The notes beneath the pieces are model-generated. The model searched no databases. It saw nothing but the letters and a program-made list of their open reading frames with translations, and was not told the origin of the DNA. From Pantoea dispersa (GTDB lineage Bacteria; Pseudomonadota; Gammaproteobacteria; Enterobacterales; Enterobacteriaceae), in assembly GCF_014155765.1 (NCBI RefSeq), contig NZ_SCKT01000005.1:210016-274015 (forward strand): DNA of 64,000 nucleotides. The letters run 5' to 3'. Shown here one piece after another: positions 26,767-38,866 of the stretch. Each line of letters begins with the position of its first letter. The stretch's first letter is position 1. The position numbers and the translations under genes are program-made.

Positions 26767-28857
26767 ATGTTAGTGACTTCGTACGATGCGTTTACCGTTA
26801 TCGTTTCGATACTGGTAGCGATGCTGGCCTCGTTTACCGCGCTGGATATGGCGGGGCGCGTCGCTTCCTCGACCGGCCGGGTGGCGCTGGTCTGGCTGCT
26901 GGGCGGCGGCTTCGCCATGGGCGTGGGCATCTGGGCCATGCACTTTATCGGCATGCTGTCGATGAGCCTGGATATGGTGATGAGCTACGATCCGCTGCTT
27001 ACCGCCGCCTCAATGGTGGTGGCGATTCTTGCCTCCATCTTTGCCCTGTGGCTGGTGTGCTCGTCCGGCGACTTGCCGTGGCGACGGCTGCTGGGCGGCG
27101 CGCTGGTACTGGGTTCCGGCGTGGTGGCGATGCACTACACCGGCATGGCGGCGCTGATGTTTGAGCCGGGCATCAGCTGGAACTGGGGCTGGATTGCGGT
27201 TTCGGTGCTGATTGCGCTGGTGGCTTCCGGTGCCGCGCTGTGGCTGGCGTTCAACCTGCGCGAAGGGCATGGCCGCGTCACGCTACTGCGCGTCGGGGCG
27301 GCCGTGGTAATGGGCTGCGCCATTGCCGGCATGCACTATACCGGCATGGCGGCGGCGAACTTCCCGATGCACAGTCACGCCACCCATCACGGCGTGAACA
27401 GCGACTGGCTGGCGATGCTGGTCACAGTAGTGACGCTGGCGATCCTCGGCATTACGCTGCTGGTTTCGATGCTCGACGCGCGTATGCAGGCGCGCACTTC
27501 GATCCTCGCGCGCTCGCTGGCGGAGGCCAACCGCGAGCTGGCCCAGCTGGCGCTGCACGATAACCTGACGCGACTGCCGAACCGCATCCTGCTGGAGGAT
27601 CGCCTCGAGCAGGCGATCAACAAGGCCAACCGCGAGCGCTCGCAGTTTGCGCTGATGTTTATGGATCTCGACGGCTTCAAAGCGGTCAACGATGCTTTTG
27701 GTCACCACGTCGGCGATAACCTGCTGATTGCGGTAACCGAACGCATGACCGACCAGATGAAAGGGCACTACACGCTGGCGCGACTGGGCGGTGACGAGTT
27801 TGTACTGCTGATTGAGATCGGCGATCCCAACGATGCCGCAGCGGTGGCGGATGCGCTGGTAAAAGCCGTGGATCGCCCGTTTAGCGTGTCACGCTACGAA
27901 CTGATGGTGTCGCTGAGTATCGGCATCGCCGTTTATCCCGGTGACGGCAAGGACGAGCGCGAGCTGATGTTTAACGCCGACGCCGCGATGTATCACACCA
28001 AGAACAACGGCCGCAACGGCTACAACTTCTTCCAGCCGTCCATGAACACGCTGGCGCAGTCGCAGCTGCAGCTTAATAACGATCTGTGGCAGGCGCTGGA
28101 TAGCAACGAGCTGCGTTTGTTCTATCAGCCTAAGTACTGCGCGCCGAGCGGGCCGATCATTGGCTTCGAAGCGCTGCTGCGCTGGCAGCACCCGACGCGC
28201 GGCCTGCTGACGCCGGACAAGTTTTTGCCGATTGCCGAGAAGACCGGCATGATCATTAATATCGGCAACTGGGTGATCAACGAAGCCTGCCGCCAGCTGC
28301 ACATCTGGCATCAGCAGGGCCATCCGCACTGGTCGGTGGCGGTGAACCTCTCTGCCTTGCAGTTTGAGCAGTGCAACCTGGTCGACACCGTGACGCAGGC
28401 GCTGGAACAGCACCAGATCCCGGCGGAGCTGCTGACGCTGGAAGTCACCGAAACCACGGCGATGCGCGATCCGGAAGAGAGCGTGCGCATCCTCACCGAG
28501 CTGACCAGCATGGGGGTAAAAGCCTCGATTGATGACTTCGGCACCGGCTACTCAAGCCTGCTGTATCTCAAGCGCTTACCGGCCAGCGAGCTGAAAATCG
28601 ACCGCGCCTTTGTTAACGAGCTGCAGGCGAAATCGGAAGACGCCACCATCGTCTCCGCCATCGTCGCGCTGGCGCAGTCGCTGGATCTCAAAGTGGTGGC
28701 CGAAGGCGTGGAAACCCAGGATCAGCAGGCGTTCCTCACCGGGCTCGGCTGCGACACTCTGCAGGGTTTCCTGCTGGGCAAACCGCTACCGCCAGAGCGC
28801 ATCAGCGAGCTACCGGATTTTGTGAAGGACAAACCCGCGGCGCTGACGGCGGAGTAG
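26767..28857 (+). CDS. MHYT-GGDEF-EAL membrane protein, intact motifs
   Basis: 696-aa paralogue of the preceding gene with the same order: an MHYT sensor (MHFIGM, MHYTGM twice), GGDEF (341-345) and EAL (468-470). Here the EAL domain keeps the canonical SIDDFGTGYSSLL with D589 and D590, the ExT motif (LEVTET) and VVAEGVET. It should be able to make and break c-di-GMP. The N-terminal halves of the pair have diverged more than the catalytic halves. The neighbouring pilus operon is a plausible output, but no direct link is visible. Confidence 0.9.
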   Translation: MLVTSYDAFTVIVSILVAMLASFTALDMAGRVASSTGRVALVWLLGGGFAMGVGIWAMHFIGMLSMSLDMVMSYDPLLTAASMVVAILASIFALWLVCSSGDLPWRRLLGGALVLGSGVVAMHYTGMAALMFEPGISWNWGWIAVSVLIALVASGAALWLAFNLREGHGRVTLLRVGAAVVMGCAIAGMHYTGMAAANFPMHSHATHHGVNSDWLAMLVTVVTLAILGITLLVSMLDARMQARTSILARSLAEANRELAQLALHDNLTRLPNRILLEDRLEQAINKANRERSQFALMFMDLDGFKAVNDAFGHHVGDNLLIAVTERMTDQMKGHYTLARLGGDEFVLLIEIGDPNDAAAVADALVKAVDRPFSVSRYELMVSLSIGIAVYPGDGKDERELMFNADAAMYHTKNNGRNGYNFFQPSMNTLAQSQLQLNNDLWQALDSNELRLFYQPKYCAPSGPIIGFEALLRWQHPTRGLLTPDKFLPIAEKTGMIINIGNWVINEACRQLHIWHQQGHPHWSVAVNLSALQFEQCNLVDTVTQALEQHQIPAELLTLEVTETTAMRDPEESVRILTELTSMGVKASIDDFGTGYSSLLYLKRLPASELKIDRAFVNELQAKSEDATIVSAIVALAQSLDLKVVAEGVETQDQQAFLTGLGCDTLQGFLLGKPLPPERISELPDFVKDKPAALTAE

Positions 28858-28877
28858 GGGCATAGTGGCAGATCATT

Positions 28878-28916
28878 CCCCCTCTCCCGCATGCGGGAGA
28901 GGGCCGGGGTGAGGGC
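28878..28916. repeat. Single palindromic repeat after the MHYT gene
   Basis: CCCTCTCCCGC / GCGGGAGAGGG hairpin continuing into CCGGGGTGAGGG, of the same family as 823-993 and 18002-18747. Confidence 0.8.
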
Positions 28917-29079
28917 CAGACCGCACCCAACCCAACAAAAAACCGCAGTATCCACGACACCTTCGCTCAGCTTCCAGTCGTACGGTGCAACATCAGTCCT
29001 GAATGTCCCTGAGGACGCGATATCCTCTTCGAACCAATCCATGTAAACTGGCGCGCGACATTTCCGCAGCGGAGGCGCC

Positions 29080-30510
29080 ATGGCCAAATACCAGCAGCTG
29101 GTAGATCAGCTACGTACGCAAATCGAAGCACGCATCTGGCCGCCGGGTGAAAAGCTGCCGTCGCTGCGCCAGCAGGCGGAGCAGAGCGGGTTGAGCCTGA
29201 TGACTGTGATGCACGCTTACGAAGTGCTGGAGAGCCAGGGCTGGATTGTGTCGAAGCCGCAGTCGGGCTACTACGTGGCACCGCGCGCGGCGGAGAGCCG
29301 TCCGCGTTTGCCAACCCAGGCAATCGCTAAAACCGATCAGGCCGATACCAACAGCTTCGTGTTTGATGTGCTGCAGGCGACGCGCGATCCGGCCATCATG
29401 CCGTTTGGTTCTGCCTTTCCCGATCCGGAACTGTTTCCCCAGCGCCAGCTGATGCGCTCGCTGGTGAAGGTCTCGCACAATCTTAAACCCACCGATGCCC
29501 TGAATAATCTGCCGCCCGGTAATGAAGCGCTGCGAAAAATCCTCGCCCAGCGTTATGCGCAGCAGGGCATTACGCTGTCGCCGGATGACATCGTCATTAC
29601 CAACGGTGCGATGGAAGCACTGAACCTCAGCCTGCAGGCGGTGACCGAACCGGGCGACTGGGTGGTGATTGAGAACCCTTCCTTCTATGGCGCGTTGCAG
29701 GCGATTGAACGGCTTAAGCTGAACGCGATTGCTATCGCCAGCGATGTGGAGCAGGGCATCGATCTGGATGAGCTGGAGCAGGCGCTGCAGCGCTGGCCGG
29801 TGAAAGCCTGCTGGCTGATGACCAACCGGCAGAATCCGCTCGGCTTTACGCTCAGCGCCGAGCGCAAACAGCAGCTGGTGGCACTGCTGACGCGTTATCG
29901 GGTGGCGATGATAGAGGATGATGTTTATAGCGACCTGTATCACGGCCACGATAAGCCATTGCCGGCCAGAGCGTTCGACCGCGAGGGTTACGTGCTGCAC
30001 TGCGGCAGCTTTTCGAAAAATCTGGTGGCGGGATTTCGCGTGGGCTGGGTCGCGGCGGGGCGCTATGCGCAGCGCGTGCAGCGCATTCAGATGATGAGTA
30101 CGCTCTCGACCAGCGCGCCGATGCAGCTGGCGCTGGCGGATTTTCTCAGTACCCGCAGTTATGACACGCATTTGAAAAAGCTAAGACAGACGCTGGCGAA
30201 GCGCAAACAGCTGGCACAGCAGGCGCTGCGCCGCGTGCTGCCCGCCGAGGCGCACATCAGCGATACGCCCGGTGGCTACTTTTTGTGGATTACCTTGCCG
30301 GAGCAGATCAACGCCACGCAGCTGTATCATCTGGCGCTGCAGCAGGGCATCAGTATTGCGCCGGGCCAGCTGTTTTCCAGCAGCGAGAGTTTTAGCCACT
30401 GCTTCCGCTTCAACACCGCCTGGCCGTGGGATGCACGCGCTGAGGCGGCGGTGGAGACGCTGGGGACGTTGATTGGTCAGCTGGCGCAGAGTGTTGCGGT
30501 AAAGAAGTGA
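29080..30510 (+). CDS. ydcR: MocR-type GntR/aminotransferase regulator YdcR
   Basis: 476-aa regulator with an N-terminal GntR winged helix (residues 1-70, WPPGEKLPSLRQQAEQSGLS) fused to a fold-type-I aminotransferase-like domain. The PLP lysine is K313 (HCGSFSKNLVAGFRVGW), so the cofactor probably still binds. It aligns along its length with E. coli YdcR (FVFDVLQATRDPAIMPFGSA). GGAGG precedes the ATG. No obvious target gene is adjacent; MocR proteins often control a neighbour or themselves. Confidence 0.88.
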   Translation: MAKYQQLVDQLRTQIEARIWPPGEKLPSLRQQAEQSGLSLMTVMHAYEVLESQGWIVSKPQSGYYVAPRAAESRPRLPTQAIAKTDQADTNSFVFDVLQATRDPAIMPFGSAFPDPELFPQRQLMRSLVKVSHNLKPTDALNNLPPGNEALRKILAQRYAQQGITLSPDDIVITNGAMEALNLSLQAVTEPGDWVVIENPSFYGALQAIERLKLNAIAIASDVEQGIDLDELEQALQRWPVKACWLMTNRQNPLGFTLSAERKQQLVALLTRYRVAMIEDDVYSDLYHGHDKPLPARAFDREGYVLHCGSFSKNLVAGFRVGWVAAGRYAQRVQRIQMMSTLSTSAPMQLALADFLSTRSYDTHLKKLRQTLAKRKQLAQQALRRVLPAEAHISDTPGGYFLWITLPEQINATQLYHLALQQGISIAPGQLFSSSESFSHCFRFNTAWPWDARAEAAVETLGTLIGQLAQSVAVKK

Positions 30511-30522
30511 GTGGTTTTTCCC

Positions 30523-31029
30523 TCACAACACCCGCAGCATTCTCACTTCGCAATCCACGTGGCCGGTACAGCCCATCGCGTCCGCAATCTGTTCAAAGCC
30601 CAGCGACTGGTAGAGTTTAATGGCGCGCGTCAGGCTGCCGGTGGTCTCCAGGTAGCAGCGCCGGAACCCGCGCTGGCGGGCAAAATCCATTGCGCGCAGC
30701 GCCAGTTCGCGCGCTAAACCCAGCCCGCGCACCGACGGCAGGAAATACATCTTCTGCAACTCACAGATATCCGGTGCGCTGCAGGCGAGCGGTGCCACGC
30801 CGCCGCCGCCGACCACCTGACCTTCATGCTCCACGATCCAATAGGCGCTGTCCGCCGCACTGTACAGCTCAAACAACCGATCGAGCTGCGGGTCGGACAC
30901 GGTATAACCTTTATCCGCCGTCAGGCCAAACTCGGCGGAGACATCGCGGATCACCTGCGCAATCCGCGGATTATCGGCGGCGATAATCGGGCGCACCTGC
31001 AGGTTAAGTGGCGTGGCGGTGGTCATCAT
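30523..31029 (-). CDS. yjgM: GNAT-family N-acetyltransferase YjgM
   Basis: 168-aa acetyltransferase that aligns along its length with E. coli Yjg[25 protein letters not shown], the acetyl-CoA loop [14 protein letters not shown], and a C-terminus [13 protein letters not shown]. The physiological acceptor is not established here. It lies downstream of valS on the same strand, beyond the valS terminator, the same neighbourhood as in E. coli. Its stop is 13 bp from the stop of ydcR, so the two genes converge. Confidence 0.88.
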   Translation of the reverse strand: MMTTATPLNLQVRPIIAADNPRIAQVIRDVSAEFGLTADKGYTVSDPQLDRLFELYSAADSAYWIVEHEGQVVGGGGVAPLACSAPDICELQKMYFLPSVRGLGLARELALRAMDFARQRGFRRCYLETTGSLTRAIKLYQSLGFEQIADAMGCTGHVDCEVRMLRVL

Positions 31030-31042
31030 AATCTTCCGATAG

Positions 31043-31065
31043 AAAAAAGCCGGGCAGTGCCCGGC
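31043..31065 (-). terminator. Terminator of valS
   Basis: On the minus strand, stem GCCGGGCA / TGCCCGGC is followed by six T residues. It lies between the valS stop and the yjgM start. Confidence 0.9.
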
Positions 31066-31092
31066 TTCGATTAAGCGTCAGGACTGAAGCGC

Positions 31093-33948
31093 TTACAATG
31101 CCGCAATCACGCCCTGCTGTTCAATCAGTTTTGCTTTTGATTGCTCCAGCTCGGCTACGCGCTCGCGCTCTTTCGCCACCACCGCTTCCGGTGCGCGCGA
31201 TACAAAGCCTTCGTTAGCCAGTTTGGTCTGAATCTTCTCGATCTCAACATCCAGCTTCACCAGCTCTTTCGCCAGACGCTCCAGCTCGGCTTCCTTGTTG
31301 ACCAGGTCTGCCATCGGGATCAGCAGCTCTGCGCCATCAACAATCTTGGTCACCGAGACCGGACCTTTCTCGCCGGCTGGCAGAATGGTCAGGCTCTCCA
31401 GACGCGCCAGGCGCGACAGGAAGTTGCGGTTCTCTTCAACACGACGCTGCGCCGCCGGCGAGCAGTCGCGCAGCAGCACGTCGAGCGGCTTGCTCGGCGC
31501 GATGTTCATTTCGGCACGGATATTACGCACCGCCACAATCGCCTGCTTCATCCACTCGATATCGGCCTTCGCTTCCGCGTCTTCCTTCGCCGCGTCATAC
31601 TGCGGGAACGGCTGCAGCATGATGGTATCGTGGTCGATGTTCTTCAGCACTTTCACGCGCTGCCAGATGGTCTCGGTAATGAACGGGATGATCGGATGCG
31701 CCAGGCGCAGCAACGCTTCCAGCACCGTCACCAGCGTGTTGCGCGTGCCGCGCAGCTCCGCTTCGCTGCCGCTGTTCATCACCGGCTTGGTCAGCTCCAG
31801 ATACCAGTCACAGAACTGGTTCCAGGTGAAGTCGTACAGAATGTTGGCAGCGATATCAAAGCGATAGCTATCCAGCGCTTCACGGTACGCTTTCACGGTG
31901 CTGTTGAATTCCGTCAGGATCCAGCGATCCGCCAGTGACAGCTTCAGCTCGCCGCCGTTCTGGCCGCAATCCTGATCTTCGGTGTTCATCAGCACGAAGC
32001 GGCTGGCGTTCCACAGCTTGTTACAGAAGTTGCGGTAGCCTTCCAGGCGCTTCATATCCCAGTTGATGTCACGACCGGTGGACGCCAGCGCGGCGAGGGT
32101 GAAGCGCAGCGCATCGGTGCCGGAAGGCACGATACCGTCCGGGAACTGCTTCTCGGTGCGTTTGCGAATCTTCTCAGCCAGCTGCGGCTGCATCATGTTG
32201 CCGGTGCGTTTCTCCAGCAGATCTTCCAGCGAAATGCCGTCTACCATATCCAGCGGATCGATGACGTTGCCTTTCGACTTGGACATCTTCTGGCCTTCTT
32301 CATCGCGGATTAAACCAGTCATGTAAACGGTTTTAAACGGTACCTGTGGCTTGCCGTTTTCATCTTTGATGAAGTGCATGGTCAGCATGATCATGCGCGC
32401 AATCCAGAAGAAGATGATGTCGAAGCCGCTCACCAGCACGCTGGTAGGATGGAAGGTGCGCAGCGCTTCGGTATTCTCCGGCCAGCCCAGCGTAGAGAAT
32501 GTCCACAGGCCGGAAGAGAACCAGGTATCAAGCACGTCGTCATCCTGGCGCAGCGTCACGTCGGCGGCCAGATTATTTTCCTGACGCACTTCTTCTTCGC
32601 TGCGGCCAACATAGACGTTACCGTTGTTGTCGTACCAGGCCGGAATGCGGTGGCCCCACCACAGCTGACGCGAGATGCACCAGTCCTGGATGTCGCGCAT
32701 CCATGAGAAGTACATGTTTTCATACTGCTTCGGCACAAACTGGATATCGCCGTTTTCTACCGCTTCCACCGCGACTTTCGCCAGCGGGGCCGTGCGTACG
32801 TACCACTGATCGGTCAGCATCGGCTCGATCACCACGCCGCCGCGGTCGCCGTAGGGCACCGTCAGATCGTGTGGTTTGATTTCGTCGAGCAGGCCGAGCT
32901 CGTCAACGGCGGCGACAATCGCTTTACGCGCGGCGAAACGCTCCATCTTCTGGAACTGCGGCGGAATTTCATCGGAACAGGCATCGCTGACTTCACCGTT
33001 GGTGTCGAACACTTCCGCACGCTCGCGGATGTCGCCATCAAAGGTCAGGATGTTGATCATCGGCAGCTTGTGACGACGGCCCACTTCGTAGTCGTTGAAG
33101 TCGTGCGCCGGGGTGATCTTCACGCAGCCGGTGCCTTTCTCCATATCGGCGTGTTCGTCGCCGACGATCGGAATACGACGGTTCACCAGCGGCAGGATCA
33201 CCTCTTTGCCGATCAGATCTTTATAACGTGGATCTTCCGGGTTGACCGCCACGCCGGTATCGCCCAGCAGGGTTTCCGGACGGGTGGTGGCCACCACCAG
33301 ATAATCTTTGTCTTCGGCAGTTTTCACGCCGTCCGCCAGCGGATAGCGAATGTGCCACATTGAGCCTTTGCTCTCGCGGTTTTCCACTTCGAGGTCAGAG
33401 ATCGCCGTGCGCAGTTTCGGGTCCCAGTTCACCAGGCGCTTGCCACGGTAAATCAGGTTTTCTTTGTACAGACGGACGAAGACTTCTTTCACCGCGTTGG
33501 ACAGGCCTTCATCCATGGTGAAGCGCTCGCGCTCCCAGTCAACCGAGTTGCCGAGGCGACGCATCTGGCGGGTGATGGTGCCGCCGGATTCAGCCTTCCA
33601 CTGCCAGATTTTTTCGATAAAGGCGTCACGACCGTAATCCTGACGCGTTTTGCCCTCTTCAGCGGCGATCTTGCGCTCAACCACCATCTGCGTGGCGATA
33701 CCGGCGTGGTCCGTACCTGCCTGCCACAGGGTGTTTTTACCCTGCATGCGCTGGTAGCGGATCATGGTATCCATGATGGTTTGCTGGAAGGCGTGACCCA
33801 TATGCAAGCTACCGGTGACGTTCGGCGGCGGGATCATGATGCAAAAGCTTTCCTGGCTGGTATCGCCATTCGGTTTGAAGTAGCCCTGCTGTTCCCAGTG
33901 CTCGTAGAGCGGCTGCTCGATATCTTGCGGGTTATATGTCTTTTCCAT
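31093..33948 (-). CDS. valS: Valyl-tRNA synthetase
   Basis: 951-aa class I aminoacyl-tRNA synthetase charging tRNA-Val, the same length as the E. coli enzyme. The HIGH signature is [13 protein letters not shown] (40-52) and the KMSKS signature is KMSKSKGNV near residue 554. The editing domain ([19 protein letters not shown]) and the C-terminal coiled-coil arm ([20 protein letters not shown]) are present. It starts 5 bp after the holC stop, so the two are co-transcribed. Confidence 0.98.
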   Translation of the reverse strand: MEKTYNPQDIEQPLYEHWEQQGYFKPNGDTSQESFCIMIPPPNVTGSLHMGHAFQQTIMDTMIRYQRMQGKNTLWQAGTDHAGIATQMVVERKIAAEEGKTRQDYGRDAFIEKIWQWKAESGGTITRQMRRLGNSVDWERERFTMDEGLSNAVKEVFVRLYKENLIYRGKRLVNWDPKLRTAISDLEVENRESKGSMWHIRYPLADGVKTAEDKDYLVVATTRPETLLGDTGVAVNPEDPRYKDLIGKEVILPLVNRRIPIVGDEHADMEKGTGCVKITPAHDFNDYEVGRRHKLPMINILTFDGDIRERAEVFDTNGEVSDACSDEIPPQFQKMERFAARKAIVAAVDELGLLDEIKPHDLTVPYGDRGGVVIEPMLTDQWYVRTAPLAKVAVEAVENGDIQFVPKQYENMYFSWMRDIQDWCISRQLWWGHRIPAWYDNNGNVYVGRSEEEVRQENNLAADVTLRQDDDVLDTWFSSGLWTFSTLGWPENTEALRTFHPTSVLVSGFDIIFFWIARMIMLTMHFIKDENGKPQVPFKTVYMTGLIRDEEGQKMSKSKGNVIDPLDMVDGISLEDLLEKRTGNMMQPQLAEKIRKRTEKQFPDGIVPSGTDALRFTLAALASTGRDINWDMKRLEGYRNFCNKLWNASRFVLMNTEDQDCGQNGGELKLSLADRWILTEFNSTVKAYREALDSYRFDIAANILYDFTWNQFCDWYLELTKPVMNSGSEAELRGTRNTLVTVLEALLRLAHPIIPFITETIWQRVKVLKNIDHDTIMLQPFPQYDAAKEDAEAKADIEWMKQAIVAVRNIRAEMNIAPSKPLDVLLRDCSPAAQRRVEENRNFLSRLARLESLTILPAGEKGPVSVTKIVDGAELLIPMADLVNKEAELERLAKELVKLDVEIEKIQTKLANEGFVSRAPEAVVAKERERVAELEQSKAKLIEQQGVIAAL

Positions 33949-33953
33949 ATCTG

Positions 33954-34412
33954 CTATGTCGTTTGCGGCGGGGGTGGCGTCGCCGTATTCAATTGGAAAC
34001 CAACGCTGCGATACGCTTTATAGCGGTCGCGCGCCAGTTGTTTCAGGGATTCTTCATAAGGTACGAAGTCTATCACTTCATGGAAACCGGTAGCAAAATC
34101 TGCGAACTGCGGCAGCAGGCTGATCAGCAGATCGCGCGGCGCACTGCCGCGTCGCTGCGGCCAGGCCAGCTCAACCGGCGCGCCGTAGCGCGGGCCTTCG
34201 CCGGCCAGGTTGTGCGGCACAAAGGCGTTGGCCGGACGCTGCCACAGTGCTTCATCCAGCCGATTGGCCTGCTGTTCATCTTCGCAGGCAATCAGGATGC
34301 GCTTACCGTCTCGCCAGCGGCTGGCGGCCAAATCGCACACCAGCGCTTCGATGGCGCTTAAGCCGTCGCTGGCGCTTTCAGACTCCATGACGAAGAAGGT
34401 GGCGTTTTTCAT
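33954..34412 (-). CDS. holC: DNA polymerase III chi subunit
   Basis: 152-aa clamp-loader accessory subunit that links the polymerase III holoenzyme to single-strand-binding protein. Recognisable stretches are [31 protein letters not shown] and [20 protein letters not shown]. The C-terminus carries a short proline-rich extension (TPPPPQTT) beyond the usual end. The order holC-valS matches E. coli. Confidence 0.95.
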   Translation of the reverse strand: MKNATFFVMESESASDGLSAIEALVCDLAASRWRDGKRILIACEDEQQANRLDEALWQRPANAFVPHNLAGEGPRYGAPVELAWPQRRGSAPRDLLISLLPQFADFATGFHEVIDFVPYEESLKQLARDRYKAYRSVGFQLNTATPPPPQTT

Positions 34413-34479
34413 GGCAGGTTATTTCCATCAATGACAGTGGGGCGCATTGTGCGACAGTAAGATTGCGGCGTCCAATAAT

Positions 34480-34775
34480 AAGGTCGCCGTGAACGGCGAC
34501 CCTGTAAACCGTGCGGCGGATAATCAGGTCGCCATGAATGGCGACCCTACACCGTAGGGTGCGCATTCATGCGCACCGTTTCAATGGCCGCACGGTGTCA
34601 AACGCATTCATGCGCACCGTATCAATGGCCGCAGGGTGTCAAACGCATTCATGCGCACCGTATCAATGGCCGCACGGTATTTAACGTATTATACGCACCA
34701 TCACACCCGTAGGGTGCGCATTCATGCGCACCGTTCCAATGGCCGCACGCTTTCAAACGCATTCATGCGCACCGT
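34480..34775. repeat. Cluster of GTAG-type palindromes, partly a 41-bp tandem array
   Basis: The holC-pepA gap contains GGTCGCC-type palindromes near 34481-34505 and 34528-34550, the latter inverted and abutting GTAGGGTGCGCATTCATGCG at 34554. From 34561 a unit with CGCATTCATGCGCACCGT and TCAATGGCCGCA repeats every 41 bp (about 34561, 34602, 34643, a decayed copy near 34684, then 34716 and 34757). Open frames across it are repeat artefacts. No gene is seen in 34413-34795. Confidence 0.85.
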
Positions 34776-34795
34776 TGCAGCATTCGCCCCGGCTC

Positions 34796-36307
<1,512 letters not shown>

Positions 36308-36574
36308 GCACTCTCCTGAATCTTAAAGACAACGGCCTTAGCTGTCGTTAGAATGTAGCGCGTTCGTAACCCATTAATTTGTTGCGACGCCATGACAATT
36401 TAACGCCGGCGGCCATAATGAGTGGGGTGACAATGTGTTGTTTTTTCACCACCCTAACGCGTTCGTCATACTATTTTAGCTACCATGACGGCCATTGATG
36501 AAGAAAAATGGCTGATAAGCGTTGAAACTAGCGATTTTCCTGCAAAAAGACAAGTTTTCACAGGCGTACTAAGC

Positions 36575-37675
36575 GTGATCATCATTAGATATCTGGTTCG
36601 GGAAACGCTCAAAAGCCAGCTGGCTATCCTGTTCATCCTGCTACTTATCTTCTTTTGCCAGAAGTTAGTCAGGATTTTGGGTGCGGCGGTGGATGGCGAA
36701 ATCCCAACAAATCTGGTTCTGACATTGTTAGGACTTGGCGTGCCTGAAATGGCACAACTTATCCTGCCCCTAAGCTTGTTTCTGGCGATTTTAATGACCC
36801 TTGGGCGGCTGTACACCGAAAGTGAAATTACGGTGATGCACGCCTGCGGGCTGGGTAAAGGCGTCCTGATTAAAGCGGCGATGATCCTGATGCTGTTCAC
36901 CTCGCTGGTGGCGGCGGTCAACGTGATCTGGCTTGGCCCGTGGTCCTCGCGTTATCAGGATGAAGTGACACAAAATGCCAAAGCCAACCCGGGCGCGGCA
37001 GCGCTGGCGGCGGGGCAGTTCCAGACCTCCAGCGACGGCAATACCGTGCTGTTCGTCGAAGACGTGAAAGGCAACAAGTTCGGCAGCGTATTCCTGGCGC
37101 AACTGCGGCCGAAGGGCAATGCACGGCCATCGGTGGTGCTGGCCGACAGCGGTCACATGGAGCAGCACAAAGATGGCTCGCAGACCGTGACGCTGGACAA
37201 AGGCACACGCTTTGAAGGCACGGCGCTGCTGCGTGACTTCCGTATTACCGACTTCGTCAATTATCAGGCGCTGGTGGGATACAAAGAGGCGGTGCTCGAT
37301 CCTAACGATGCCGATCAGGCCGATATCAGCACGCTGATAAAAACCAAAACGCCGCAGTTCCAGGCGGAGCTGCACTGGCGTCTGACGCTGGTGTTCGCTG
37401 TGCTGGTGATGGCGCTGATGGTGGTGCCGCTCAGCGTGGTTAACCCGCGCCAGGGCCGCGTGCTGTCGATGTTGCCGGCAATGCTGCTCTACCTGATCTT
37501 CTTCCTGCTGCAGAGCTCACTGCGCTCCAACGCGGCGAAAGGCCGGTTTGATCCGGCGATCTGGATGTGGGTGGTCAACCTGGCGTATCTGGCGCTGGCG
37601 GTGGCGCTCAACGTATGGGATACCGTGCCGATGCGCCGTTTCCGCGCGCGCTTTAGCCGTGGAGGATCCGTGTGA
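36575..37675 (+). CDS. lptF: LPS export ABC transporter permease LptF
   Basis: 366-aa inner-membrane subunit of LptB2FG, which extracts lipopolysaccharide from the inner membrane. Membrane segments lie at both ends, around a periplasmic beta-jellyroll (VVLADSGHMEQHKDGSQTVT). I start at GTG 36575 (VIIIRYLVRETLKSQLAILF), which gives exactly the length of E. coli LptF. The frame is open to 36485, but that extension resembles nothing known. The stop overlaps the lptG start codon by one base. Confidence 0.95.
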   Translation: MIIIRYLVRETLKSQLAILFILLLIFFCQKLVRILGAAVDGEIPTNLVLTLLGLGVPEMAQLILPLSLFLAILMTLGRLYTESEITVMHACGLGKGVLIKAAMILMLFTSLVAAVNVIWLGPWSSRYQDEVTQNAKANPGAAALAAGQFQTSSDGNTVLFVEDVKGNKFGSVFLAQLRPKGNARPSVVLADSGHMEQHKDGSQTVTLDKGTRFEGTALLRDFRITDFVNYQALVGYKEAVLDPNDADQADISTLIKTKTPQFQAELHWRLTLVFAVLVMALMVVPLSVVNPRQGRVLSMLPAMLLYLIFFLLQSSLRSNAAKGRFDPAIWMWVVNLAYLALAVALNVWDTVPMRRFRARFSRGGSV

Positions 37676-38751
37676 TGTTTAAGGTCCTTGACCGCTATAT
37701 CGGCAAAACTATCTTCAACACCATCATGATGACGCTGTTCATGCTGGTGTCGCTGTCGGGCATCATTAAGTTCGTTGATCAGCTGCGTAAAACCGGGCAG
37801 GGCGCGTATACCGCGCTGGATGCCGGTTACTACACGCTGCTCAGCGTACCGAAAGATATCGAGATCTTCTTCCCGATGGCGGCGCTGCTGGGCGCGCTGC
37901 TGGGGCTGGGCACGCTGGCGCAGCGCAGCGAGCTGGTGGTGATGCAGGCCTCCGGCTTTACCCGTCTGCAGGTGGCGCTGGCGGTAATGAAAACCGCGAT
38001 TCCGCTGGTGCTGCTGACCATGGCGGTGGGCGAATTTGTCGCCCCGCAGGGCGAGCAGATGGCGCGTAACTACCGGGCGCAGCAGCTGTACGGCGGCTCG
38101 CTGGTTTCGACGCAAAACGGCCTGTGGGCGAAAGACGGCAACGACTTTATCTACATTGAGCGCATTAAAGGCGACAACGAGATCGACGGCGTCAGTATCT
38201 ATCGCTTTACCGACCAGCGGCGTCTGCTGAGCGTGCGCTATGCCGCCACCGCGGTCTGGAATAAAGATCGCAAACTGTGGGAGCTGTCGCAGGTGGATGA
38301 GTCGGACCTGAAAGATCCGAAGCAGATTACCGGTTCACAGAGCCTGAGCGGCGAATGGAAAACCAATCTGACGCCAGACAAGCTGGGCGTGGTGGCGCTG
38401 GACCCGGACGCGCTGTCGATCAGCGGTCTGTATAACTACAGTAAATATCTCAAACAGAGCGGCCAGGAATCCGGGCGCTATCTGCTGAATATGTGGGGCA
38501 AAATCTTCCAGCCGCTGTCGGTGGCGGTGATGATGCTGATGGCGCTGTCGTTTATCTTTGGTCCGCTGAGAAGCGTATCGATGGGCGTGCGCGTGGTCAC
38601 CGGCATCAGCTTTGGCTTCCTGTTCTACGTGCTGGATCAGATCTTCGGGCCACTGAGTCTGGTGTACGGTTTACCGCCGGTGCTGGGCGCGATTCTGCCA
38701 AGCGGCGCGTTCTTCGCCATCAGTTTGTACCTGTTGCTGAAACGGCGGTAG
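37675..38751 (+). CDS. lptG: LPS export ABC transporter permease LptG
   Basis: 358-aa partner of LptF with the same architecture (RYIGKTIFNTIMMTLFMLVS, PQGEQMARNYRAQQLYGGSL, LSVAVMMLMALSFIFGPLRS). The ATG at 37675 overlaps the lptF stop (TGATG), with GGAGGAT 7 bases upstream. A GTG three bases earlier is possible but less well placed. LptF and LptG act as a heterodimer, which fits the coupled genes. Confidence 0.96.
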   Translation: MFKVLDRYIGKTIFNTIMMTLFMLVSLSGIIKFVDQLRKTGQGAYTALDAGYYTLLSVPKDIEIFFPMAALLGALLGLGTLAQRSELVVMQASGFTRLQVALAVMKTAIPLVLLTMAVGEFVAPQGEQMARNYRAQQLYGGSLVSTQNGLWAKDGNDFIYIERIKGDNEIDGVSIYRFTDQRRLLSVRYAATAVWNKDRKLWELSQVDESDLKDPKQITGSQSLSGEWKTNLTPDKLGVVALDPDALSISGLYNYSKYLKQSGQESGRYLLNMWGKIFQPLSVAVMMLMALSFIFGPLRSVSMGVRVVTGISFGFLFYVLDQIFGPLSLVYGLPPVLGAILPSGAFFAISLYLLLKRR

Positions 38752-38808
38752 TGAGGGTTGCAGGGGCGCGATTCAGGACGCCCCTGTCATTCCCGCACCG
38801 TTACCGTA

Positions 38809-38836
38809 AGGTCGCCATTCATGGCGACCTTTTTTA
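38809..38836. terminator. Bidirectional terminator between lptG and yjiN
   Basis: Stem GGTCGCC / GGCGACC with loop ATTCAT, then TTTTTT on the plus strand. The palindrome belongs to the GTAG-ATTCAT repeat family (here preceded by GTAA). Confidence 0.8.
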
Positions 38837-38866
38837 TACATGGCAACCAGGTCGATGCCCGCACCG

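Noticed and set aside
31043-31065. The valS terminator hairpin considered as a riboswitch or attenuator of yjgM
   Set aside because: A simple perfect stem with a U-run directly after valS is adequately explained as a terminator.
36485-36574. Upstream extension of lptF
   Set aside because: The GTG at 36575 gives the exact family length and the extension resembles nothing.
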